Of a DNA stretch of 64,000 nucleotides, positions 10,911 through 19,928 are shown one piece after another. The translations under genes and the position numbers were made by a program. The notes under the pieces are model-generated. The model saw only the letters and a program-made list of their open reading frames with translations, searched no databases and had not been told where the DNA came from. This DNA is from Strigamia acuminata (Eukaryota > Arthropoda > Chilopoda > Geophilomorpha > Linotaeniidae): assembly GCA_949358305.1 (NCBI GenBank), contig OX442319.1, positions 12,586,001 to 12,650,000 of the forward strand. The letters are read 5' to 3'. Position 1 is the first letter of the stretch; every line of letters starts with the position of its first letter.

Positions 10911-11100
10911 CAATAAAGTAACAAGTTTGAAGCTTTACGTGTGCCAACGACACCGAAATGAACTTTTCCTATAATTGAAAAAAAAAATAATAATAGATAG
11001 TTAATTAAATTCAAATAAAATAAAATTTGTGCGTATTCTTTCAAATAATTTACCAATCAAAGGATTTAAAAAATAAAAAGATTGATATCAGTTACTTTAC

Positions 11101-11168
11101 CTCTTCAAAAAGAATCCAGTCGAAGAGACGTGAGTTAGGCCTAACGTCCGATGCTGAATTGCGCCGAA
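11101..11168 (-). other. Non-coding exon 2 of zinc-finger copy 1
   Basis: Sixty-eight bases flanked on the minus strand by CCATTTACAG upstream and GTAAAGTAAC downstream. They are conserved far better than the surrounding introns in the other two copies (about 24684-24752 and 28489-28556). The coding exon has an upstream in-frame stop, so this exon is 5' UTR. All three exon versions contain TTAGGCCTAA. Confidence 0.6.
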
Positions 11169-11238
11169 CTGTAAATGGAAAAAATGAAAATAAAAATTTA
11201 GATTAGTACAAAATAAAGTCATTTATGGATTCTCCTTT

Positions 11239-11443
11239 AGGAGTTACTTTAGAAAAGGGCCCGCTTCGGAACGGGCCCAAACTTTTTTTACTTACTAATT
11301 AAAGCGTGCTGTGTCAGCATTTTTAACCAGATAACTTAATTTCCGACACTTTTGAGTGTCATTTTCGGACTCAGCGTACCTTGTTTGGTAAGTAACCAAA
11401 TTTTGGGCCCATTCCGAAGCGGGCCCTTTTCTAAAGTAAGCCC
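11239..11443. mobile_element. 205-bp MITE in intron 1 of zinc-finger copy 1
   Basis: Terminal inverted repeats of about 37 bp contain TTACTTTAGAAAAGGGCCCG. They are flanked by a direct repeat CTCCTTT (11232-11238 and 11444-11450). Copies 2 and 3 read straight through as TTCTCCTTTACCTTCAG, so both are empty sites. The 7-8 bp duplication fits hAT-like or related DNA transposons; no transposase is encoded. Confidence 0.9.
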
Positions 11444-11469
11444 CTCCTTTACCTTCAGCAATCATCTGC

Positions 11470-12061
11470 TACCTTTTTTGTAGTGTCTAGCAAATTCGAA
11501 ACACATTCAACGTGATAGAAATGCATTCAATCGTGCATACATCAAAGTGCGATACATCAAAATCCAAATACCGCAGCGAAAGATAACAACTGTTGCCATG
11601 GAAACTATTGCACACGACTGCAGCGCCGCATTCGTCCGCTTAAAAGTGTTTAATATTCTCATTATCCTGAGGATTATAAGGAAGGGCCTACTGTTCATTA
11701 AAGTTTTATATTTTAAATTAAATTTTGGCATTTTTCATCATTTGGAACACAAGTGAGTGAAACAACAAAATGTAAATTTTCCTCAATATTTTGTGTTGGT
11801 TCTTCTTGTTTAATGTTTTGTTTCGACCTATGTTCGCATCTTTGTTTAAATTATTTGTGACGCTACGAATTGTAGCGCCACCTGGCGCGTATAAATAAAA
11901 TGCACCGATTTATTTCAAGCACTCCATGAAAATACTTTAATAAATTTAGAAAGTAATACTCTAACGAAAAGTTCATTCCATTCAAACATGGCTTCCGAAC
12001 ACTCCACGTCCATAATTCTCCGTAACACGTACGAAACCTGTCATCATCGGGATATTCCAAC
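11470..12061. other. 5' flank of zinc-finger copy 1 up to the gypsy insertion
   Basis: To about 11875 this matches the flank of zinc-finger copy 3 (landmarks GGAAACTATT and TTGTTTAATGTTT), so it is duplicated block and probably includes the promoter. From about 11876 it is unique sequence. It ends in CAAC, the target duplication of the gypsy element. Confidence 0.5.
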
Positions 12062-12683
12062 TGTGAGTGTTTGGACGGTCGCCACGTGGTCGGGGGAGAG
12101 CCACGAGGCGCTGGACACAACACACACGATAGAATTCACTCCGAAATACACAAGAGACACAAGTTTAGTTTAAGGTAAGCTTTATTGATGTCTAGGGGTA
12201 TGATGTGGTGTCTCCCAGTGCATTTCCCAATGCGACGGCTGCGAACAGCCGTCCCTAACAAGACCGCGTGGCACGGCGGCCAATGGCCGCCGTGACACAC
12301 GTGGTCGGAATACCGTTTAGCCATGTCGCCGCTACGTTCACGGAGAACGCAGGACGGACATGGGGAACGTGGACTATCAAGTCCCGGCGGGCGACAGAGT
12401 CGCTATGCCAACTGGATTCGTCATTGCCGCCAGCGTGGAAGAGCGATCGTGGAAGCGACCGTTCGCCATGCTGGAAGTTAGAGAACTCTCTGGGCCTCTG
12501 CGGGGCCCACCACTTCCGGAAGGGGCACTTCCGGTTCCCAATTGGCCGGGCCAACGACCGTCAGCTCCACCTGGTGCGGGGGTCCGCAACAGGTGCGCGC
12601 GAGAAACACACGAGGTGCGCGAGAGCCGTGGAAGCGCCGTGTGTTGCAGGCAAGTGAGCGGACTGAGCGGGCAGCCGGTCACA
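12062..12683 (-). repeat. 3' LTR of gypsy element (in element orientation)
   Basis: Same 622 bp as 22167-22788. In plus orientation it starts TGTGAGTGTTTGGACGG and ends CCGGTCACA. It includes a GC-rich palindrome CGGCGGCCAATGGCCGCCG that could form a hairpin in the transcript. Short open frames in both LTRs are duplicates of one another and are not genes. Confidence 0.95.
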
Positions 12684-12695
12684 TCTCCCCCCCCT
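12684..12695 (-). other. Polypurine tract of gypsy element
   Basis: On the minus strand AGGGGGGGGAGA abuts the 3' LTR. This is the expected plus-strand primer position. Confidence 0.75.
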
Positions 12696-13167
12696 AAAAA
12701 AGGTAAGTACTGAGAGGGGTACCTCAACACAATCACGAAAGTGGTTGTTTGAAAGTTAATTTCATAATTAAAAATTAATCATTACTTTTCTTTTTTGCAG
12801 ATAACCAGATGACCGGATGAGTTGATGACAACTGGACCACGGATCACCAGCAGGTAACATCGGGAAAAATACACCAGAGAAAACAACGCACACTTACCCC
12901 CAGGATGAAGACAAAATACAATTCGTGAAATATAAATACTGTAAATAACACTTGTAAATTTTTAACACATTTGAATAAAAAATTCTTTGAAAAATATTAA
13001 AATCTAAGTTAATTTAATTCTAATAGGTAAGTAAATGCATTTGTAGCTTTGAGAATAAAAGTTAGGACTATTATTATTACCTTGATAGAGAAAAAACCAT
13101 TTAAAAAATGTAAAAACTATCAACACTATTGGCATTATAAAGTTTTGAGAAAAACTGGCCACTTCTT
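12696..13167 (-). other. Gypsy 3' untranslated region between ORF3 and 3' LTR
   Basis: About 470 bp with no open frame of note on the element strand. I see no feature in it beyond AT-rich tracts. Confidence 0.4.
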
Positions 13168-14349
13168 CTATATCTGTAGCGTCTTGCCGGGCGTCGGTGG
13201 CGTCTCGTCGTCGTCGTCACGTTCGTTCTCTTTTATCGACGGCAGCTCCTTCGCCAGGTTACGACGCGTCTTTTGCTCTCGCTTCGCGGCGGATCTGGTT
13301 TTCTTTTCCACTTTTTTCTCCGCCTTCTCTGCCTTCGATTGTGGTGGAAGAGGCGGCGGAGGCGTATGCGATTCTTCGGTTTCCATCGCACTCGATGCTT
13401 CGGCGACGGTCTCGGTGGCGGCCGCGCCATTTTCGGTTGACATCGGAGCGGTCTGGAGATTCTGAAATGAAATGTCCGTTGGTCTCTCGCCGAATATCGG
13501 CGGCATAATGACCGCTGGATTTGGAATTGACTGTAAAACAGTCGAGGAACAAACGAATTCCGTCGGCATGCTCGTATCGTTTGAGACGATCGTACACGAC
13601 GGTGGTGGGATTGATTTCTTCGCCGCTTGCGTACATGACGTAACCGTAGCGGTCACTCGTTGGCTCACGGCGAGGGCGGCTTGTCGCTGTTTATAATCAG
13701 CGACCTTCTCCCACTTGAGGCGTTCTTTGGCTAAAGCGTTTACTGTCTCTTCCGCCATCTTTGGATTTCGTTCGCGGATCTTTAGTCGCATTGCGACGAG
13801 GGCCGCCGAAATCTCAGAGCGTGGTTTGGCTTTCGATTCTGTCACCGTCGAACATGACTGTTTTACAGTCACTTTCTTCGGTGGTCGAAGGATTTTAGTC
13901 GAACTCGAAGTTGAAGTTTTTGGTGTCTGCGACGTTTGCGAACGATTCGCCGCAAATCCGGCTAGTTTCAAGCGTAAAACCGCTCTTTTTGAAACTCGTC
14001 CAGTCGTTGTATCGTCAGCTTTTGACGTGGAATTGGGATTTGATCCCGTTCGTGGCGATTGGGCTGAAGTCGAGGCGCCGGAATTGGCGTAAAACGCCTT
14101 TTCTGACTTCTTTCTTTCTCTACGAGAACGCACGCGCATCCAACCGACCACGCGGTTTCTTACTGGAATCGGGCGTCCGGATACTGTCATAAAATGACGG
14201 AACCAGAGTTCCAAAGGCTCGTTGCAATCCACATGTCCTTCACCAAGACAGTTTTCGCACGGAGTTAACGCGCCGTTGTTGCGTTCGGTTACGCAACTTC
14301 CTAAACACACCGGGCATAAGACTCGAGTGCCGGCTGGATATTCTTCCAT
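13168..14349 (-). CDS. Gypsy ORF3: accessory protein with N-terminal CxxC zinc motif
   Basis: A 393-codon intact ORF between pol and the 3' LTR, where errantiviruses carry env. It is not an envelope, since I see no signal peptide, transmembrane segment or furin-like site. The N-terminus has paired cysteines C12, C15, C19, C31, C34, H39 and C42. CENCLGEG fits the CxxCxGxG repeat of DnaJ-type zinc modules, and CPVCLGSC is a near match. A basic segment follows (VRSRRERKKSEK). Then comes a long Ser/Thr/Lys-rich region, a predicted helical stretch around 180-230 (RLKIRERNPK, NALAKERLKWEK), a proline run, and an acidic tail NERDDDDE. I do not recognise the family. RNA binding or a host-interaction role is speculation. 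Expression probably needs a subgenomic or spliced RNA. Confidence 0.75.
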   Translation of the reverse strand: MEEYPAGTRVLCPVCLGSCVTERNNGALTPCENCLGEGHVDCNEPLELWFRHFMTVSGRPIPVRNRVVGWMRVRSRRERKKSEKAFYANSGASTSAQSPRTGSNPNSTSKADDTTTGRVSKRAVLRLKLAGFAANRSQTSQTPKTSTSSSTKILRPPKKVTVKQSCSTVTESKAKPRSEISAALVAMRLKIRERNPKMAEETVNALAKERLKWEKVADYKQRQAALAVSQRVTATVTSCTQAAKKSIPPPSCTIVSNDTSMPTEFVCSSTVLQSIPNPAVIMPPIFGERPTDISFQNLQTAPMSTENGAAATETVAEASSAMETEESHTPPPPLPPQSKAEKAEKKVEKKTRSAAKREQKTRRNLAKELPSIKENERDDDDETPPTPGKTLQI

Positions 14350-14592
14350 TGGAAAATAAAAATGAATTGATCAAATCAAATATACGGAACAGGAAATCGA
14401 CGGGATTCGTGCGGAGGAGACGAACTGGACAGTCACTTGCTTGGAACGAGAATGATTTGATGTTGCCAAGATTCCTTCTTAAGTACCGCAGAATAACGTC
14501 TTTTACGCAACGTGTACGAAACCGGAAACGCTATGTTGTCGTCTCGTGATTGGTCCGTAGGAATTTCGAATTCGGAGGTGTCCACCTAGTGG
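14350..14592 (-). other. Spacer between gypsy pol and ORF3
   Basis: About 240 bp without coding evidence. It may hold a splice acceptor for an ORF3 message, but I cannot assign one with confidence. Confidence 0.35.
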
Positions 14593-17500
14593 TCAATCTC
14601 TGTATCGTATCGGCAAAATATGATTTCTCGATGGTCTTTTCGAATCCGAATTCGGTTTTGACTGTGCTGCCGTGGTTTTGTGTGAATCCACTCGTGGCAG
14701 AGGCAAAGCCTTTTTCTTTTTTGGATTTCCCAAAAGTTCTACTGGTGTTGGCAACTTGGTTGCGATACCAGATTCTGTTGGTCGCACTGGTGGTGGCAAG
14801 ATTGTTGCTGTTCCAGTGTTCACAGGTCGGTTCTCAAGAACTTCTTCATCTTCCTCATCTAAAAAGGGCCATTGAGCCTTTTCTTCTGAGGGGACGAATC
14901 TCCTGAGTTTTACAATATTGTATGTGCCTCTCGCTTGCAAAGTGATTGGTGTTGCAAGGGCATACGCATTGTTATTAAAGACTTTAGTAATTACATATGG
15001 TCCTTCAAAGCGATCCTCAAGGGACGCAGCATATCGATTAGCAGCATTGGACAATGGGTGGGTCTTTAGTAAAACCAAATCTCCAACTTCGAATTTATCG
15101 TCGCTGCGGTGTCGATCGTAATAAGTTTTCTGTTTTGCTTGGGCTAGACTCTTATTTTTTAGAGCTGCAGCAATCAGAGTACGGTGTCTAGCGACTAGCA
15201 TTCTGACAGCGTCGTAGGGCCTATTTGGGTCGAAAGGGGTGTCATAAGACACGTCTCGATTGTCCCAAAACGGTCGAATTTCTCTGCCATACGTTAGCAT
15301 TGCTGGTGTAAAGCCGGTAGACACATTTGGAGCAGAGTGCAAAGCAAAATTTATTTGGTCAATGCATCTGTCCCAGTGATCGTGCTCAAAAGTAAAGATT
15401 CGAAGCATGATCTTGATATTTCTGTTTACACGCTCAGTCAGATTAGTCTGGGGATGATAAGGTGTCGTTTTTATTGGGACAACCCCAGCATCGTCACAGA
15501 GAGTCTGATAAACGTCAGAAATGAATTGGGGGCCATTATCGCTCAACATGAAACGAGGGCACCCATGACAGCTAAAAAATCGTTTTAAAATTGGTGCAAT
15601 TGCAGTCATTTTAGCAGATCTTAGCGGCGTAGCTTCCATCCAGCCAGTGGCATAATCCACCACAACCAGAATGAAGCGATTTCTGTTTGGAGTTCTAGGC
15701 AGTGGACCAATTAGGTCAATTCCTATCTTCTCAAAACGACCAATTTTTGGAGAGGTTGGGACCATTAATCCTTTTGGTTTCCTCTGAATCGGTTTACAAC
15801 GTTGGCAGCGATTGCAGCTAGCTACATGAAGTTTAACTTCTTTTTGCATATTTGGCCAGAAATAAATTCTTTTCAATCGCTCCAAAGTTACTTCAACTCC
15901 TCCGTGACCAGCCATTGGGTGATCATGAATTAGTTGGAGGGCTGCGAGTTGCAGAGACGGGGGAATAAAGATTTTAAATCCAATTCCCAAATCTTCTTCC
16001 TCTACAAAGAAATCAGTTTTAAAAGGTGCATAAATAATAAGCATTCCTTTTCTAGTGAGTGTGCAGTCGTACTGCCTGTCTTCCAAGAACTTAGGAAGTT
16101 CTGGTCGAGGTTGTCCATCATCCAATTCTAACCATTCGATTAGTTTTGAAAGATGTTTATCTGCACGTTGCTGCAATATAATGTTCTCGAATGACATTGA
16201 GTCATCGATCTCATTTGTGAGATAAGCTAGAGCAACAGGTTCTATAATCTCTGTTAGAGTTGCTTTTCCTTCTAATGGATTGCCATTATCAAGAGAAACT
16301 CTGGATAAGGCATCTGCGACTTGATTGTCGGTGCCTTTCCGGTACTTGATGGTGAAATTTTCATTTTGCAATTTCATTGCCCACCTAGCCAGTCTTCCAG
16401 CTGGATTTTCCATTGTCATGAGAAATCTCAGAGCGTGATGGTCAGTCTCAACTTGGTATTCAGAATATTCAATGTATGGTTTGAACTTATCAACAGCCCA
16501 AACCACAGCTAAACATTCCAAATCGGTGGTGCTGTAGTTGTTTTCCGCGCCTTGCAGAGTTCTGCTGGCGTATGCAACTGGTCTTAAAGCACCATGGTCA
16601 TCAATCTGCATGAGGACAGCTCCGAGCCCGCCGCCACTAGCATCTGTATGGATGGTAAAGTTGCGTGCGAAATCAGGCAGAGGCAGCATAATTCCTTTTG
16701 CAAGTTGATTTTTCAAATATTCGAAGGCAACATTGCATTCTTCAGACCATTCCCATTTTGTATCTTTCTTTAGAAGGGCAAAGAATGGTTTTTGAGTAAT
16801 ACTCAATTTTGGAATTAGAGCAGCATAGAAACCTACCATTCCAATAAAACGCTGAAGCTGCTTTATACTGGAAGGGGTTGGATATTTTAAAATTGCCTCC
16901 ACTTTGTCGTTGTTTGGGCTATAGCTCCCATTTGACATTGTGAAACCAAGAAAATTTAATTCTTCTGGGCAAAGAAATGACTTTGACGGACTAGCTGTCA
17001 GTTTGTTTTTATCTAGTTTTGACAATATGTCATCTAGATGTTGAAGGTGTTCCTCAAATGAGTCGCTAAAAATGATAATATCATCGAGGTAAGCGAGTGC
17101 CCACTAGTGTTGTGCAGTTCCAAGAACTTGATCCATCATTCTCTGAAACGCACTGGGTGCATTGCACAGTCCGAAAGGCATACGAGTAAACTGGTATGTT
17201 CCATCAGAGGTAGAAAAGGCAGTCTTCCTCTTATCACTTGGTTTAAGCTTTATTTGGTAGTAACCTTTAGTTAAATCAAGAGTAGAAAAGAACTTTTTCC
17301 CACCTAAACAGGCCAAAATCATAGAAATTGAGGGCATCTGATAGACGTCCTTAATTGTGATCTTATTTAGCCAGCGAAAATCAATACAGAGGCGGTAACC
17401 TCCATCTTTCTTTGCTACAATCACGGGGGGGTTTTTGTAACTCCCCTCGCAAGGTTCAGCCCAACCATCTCTCAGCAATTCAGCAACCAATTCGCGATAA

Positions 17501-18330
17501 ATCTCAGCTTTCTTGGGATTCATTGGTCGATCTTTGCATCGAAATGAAGGTGCATCTCCAGTCGGAATTGGATGTTCCAACGTGGGGTGGCAGCCAGCTT
17601 TGTCACTAAACACATGTTTGTATTTTTTTACAAGAGTTGAGATTTGAAATCTCTGTCTTGGCAACAATTTGCTTTTTGCTAGCAGTTTCTGGCTTAAATC
17701 AGCCGTAGAGATAACAGGTGACTTTGATTCTGCAACCAAAGCATCCCATCGATCCATTATTGCATTTCCAAGTTCTTCAGGCGATGGTGGGTCGTCGAAG
17801 GGAAATGTGTCATGTGGAAAATCAATATGGAAATATTCTCGCTCTGTTAGATTGAGAACAATCTTATTTTCGATAATCCAAGAGCAACCTAATAGTATAA
17901 ATTTGGAAGCTGATGGAAGAACAGTAAATGTCACCGGAAGCTCACCACCTTGCCACTTAAGTGGCAACGTGATTGTCCCGATTGGACGTGTTGGCCTATC
18001 GCCAGTGTATACAACTCGATTTTCTAAAAATGGAGTCATAAAGTGCAAGAGGTTTAGCTTTTTAAGCATTCCCCCGCTGATGTACCTGTGGGTTGCCCCA
18101 GTATCCATCAGAGCGGTGACCTTTAAATCGTTTAGTGTTGCCTTGATGTAAGGCAGGGGAGTAATACTCTTTCCTGTCTTCAATGCAACGTTTACATGGT
18201 CGATTTCAGGTTCTGTGGAAAAAACCACGCGAGGATCTGGCTCTGTAGATGAAATGTCATCAAATAGAGCGTCCTCCATGTCTTCCTCCATTGGAATCAA
18301 CACAATAGTGAGAGCGCAGTCGTCAGTTAC
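14593..18330 (-). CDS. Gypsy Pol polyprotein, interrupted by one in-frame stop
   Basis: The frame is open from the end of gag to 14593 except for a TAG at 17106-17104. It has an aspartic protease with MDTGATHRY and an RT with RLCIDFRWLN, STLDLTKGYYQIKL and FTRMPFGLCNAPSAFQ. After the TAG the same frame gives YLDDIIIFSD, the RT active site. Then come RNase H (HTDASGGGLGAVL, ETDHHALRFL), the integrase HHCC zinc domain (HDHPMAGHGG to CNRCQRC), the integrase core (GIDLIGPL, SDNGPQF, ERVNRN) and a chromatin-binding-like tail. The TAG lies about ten residues before YLDD, so unsuppressed translation would give a dead RT. Pol is in the -1 frame relative to gag and has no good ATG upstream of protease, so ribosomal frameshifting is likely. 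Confidence 0.9.
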
Positions 18331-19928
18331 TCGGGGGTTTCTGTCGACTGCGACTCCTCGTTTCCCGCCATGTCAGGCCAGCCACCAAATTCGTTGGCCG
18401 CAAGCATAGCCTGCATCATGCTGTGTTGGGCAGCGGCGATCGTTTCCATTGCTGCTTTGGCGGCTTCCACCTTGAGGGGGCAATCCCGTTCAAAGTGTGC
18501 GCCACCGCAGCCCCAGCAACCGCCAACTCTTGGTTTTGTCGCATAGTCTTTGAGCCTATTGCTCGGGACTAGCGCCTTCTCGTTGCCTTCTGCGGCCTTT
18601 GTTGCTGCTATCGCAGCATTTTTAGGCGCAGGGAACAGTGTTCTATTGTTTGGATTTCTCAATCCAAACGGAACAAATTTCGGTTTATCTCCACCCGCAG
18701 CATTTGGTATTGTTACCATTTGCTGGTTGGTTTTTTGAATTGGCGTAACAGTTTCTGTTTTTGCCGCCTCGATGATTGCTGCATTTGTCACAGTTTCCTG
18801 ATTTATAATCGCGGCCTCCGTAGCAATGCAAGCTTTCCTGAGCGACGCCCAAGTGTTCTCCAAATTAATGGCATTTGCGACCATGTTCTTGGCCGCTGGG
18901 CGCAGAATTGCCAGCACTTTTTGAATTTGCTGGCTCTCGTGCACAGGAATAGTCAATTGAGCATATAACTTCTCGAGTCTTATCACCACTTGGGTGGCGG
19001 ACTCATGAGACAGTTGCTGTGTTTTAGCAATTTCTGCTAAAAGCAGCGCATCGCTCGGACGAAAATGGGTGATAAATTCATGTTCGAATTCCTCCCAATT
19101 CGTTTTGGCATGAGAAGAGAACCATGTGGCCGCATCTCCTCGGAAAAACTTAAACAAATGCTCAGCGAGCACTTGGTTTAGATAAGGCAAAGCAAAGCGT
19201 AGAGAACGTTTTAAATCAATAAGGAAAGATTTAGCTTTCGTCTTGTCCCCTGCAAACGCTTCAATTCCAATGGATTTGACTCGTTTACTTAGCTCTACTT
19301 CATCCATTGGCCTGGGAGCAGGCATAGCCTGGTCAGTCTTGTGGAGAAACTTGTCTCCCCAAGCTAGGAAAAGTGGATTACCAGTCGTAGGCGTTGCGCC
19401 TGGAGCGGCTCCAGCAACTGGTGTTGTTGCGGTGGAAGAAATCGTGTTTGAGATTGCAGATTGTGCCCTCAAATTCGACTGTCCGGCCGCCACCACGCTG
19501 TCGACGATAGCCTTTTGACTAGCTATCATCTTCAACAAGCTTTCATTCGATAATTTCGCAGAGTCTAACTCCTGCAAAGCATGAGTTAACCGGTCGCTAA
19601 TATCACCGAATTCCGTGCGCGTTTGCGTTAATTGACGCATAGTGCTATCCGATTTGTCTTGGAGTTCCACCAAGTGATCGGCTACTTTCAGAAGCGTGTC
19701 TTCCCACACTTCGTAGGTCGTCATATCATCAATAACTAGATTAAAGACGTTGCAAGTTGTTTCAAGCATCGCTTGATCCAACAATTTAACTTTAGGGACT
19801 GACATATTGTCGTTTGAAGAAGCAATCGAATTATTATCCGAGTCGTTCAAGTCTGAATCCGTTGCGGGTGTGGAAGAATTAGGTGCAGGAGAGTCCCACG
19901 TGGTCTTACCAGTTCTGGTCGCTGGCAT
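18327..19928 (-). CDS. Gypsy Gag protein
   Basis: 533 residues from the ATG that opens MPATRTGKT. An upstream in-frame ATG at 20021 would add 31 hydrophobic residues that look untranslated. A Ser/Thr/Asn-rich N-terminus is followed by a retrotransposon Gag capsid core (roughly 230-400, with AEHLFKFFRGDAATWFSS and FEHEFITHF). A zinc knuckle CWGCGGAHFERDC of the CX2CX3HX4C type follows. Gag packages the element RNA into particles. Five C residues a few bases before the stop give a plausible slip site for the -1 shift into pol. Confidence 0.92.
   Translation of the reverse strand: MPATRTGKTTWDSPAPNSSTPATDSDLNDSDNNSIASSNDNMSVPKVKLLDQAMLETTCNVFNLVIDDMTTYEVWEDTLLKVADHLVELQDKSDSTMRQLTQTRTEFGDISDRLTHALQELDSAKLSNESLLKMIASQKAIVDSVVAAGQSNLRAQSAISNTISSTATTPVAGAAPGATPTTGNPLFLAWGDKFLHKTDQAMPAPRPMDEVELSKRVKSIGIEAFAGDKTKAKSFLIDLKRSLRFALPYLNQVLAEHLFKFFRGDAATWFSSHAKTNWEEFEHEFITHFRPSDALLLAEIAKTQQLSHESATQVVIRLEKLYAQLTIPVHESQQIQKVLAILRPAAKNMVANAINLENTWASLRKACIATEAAIINQETVTNAAIIEAAKTETVTPIQKTNQQMVTIPNAAGGDKPKFVPFGLRNPNNRTLFPAPKNAAIAATKAAEGNEKALVPSNRLKDYATKPRVGGCWGCGGAHFERDCPLKVEAAKAAMETIAAAQHSMMQAMLAANEFGGWPDMAGNEESQSTETPE

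Noticed and set aside
12255-12736. Several 60- to 129-codon frames on both strands, repeated at 22241-22949
   Set aside because: They are the GC-rich LTRs of the gypsy element; identical in both LTRs.
13259-14192. Long plus-strand and off-frame minus-strand frames
   Set aside because: Shadows of gypsy ORF3; composition mirrors the real frame.
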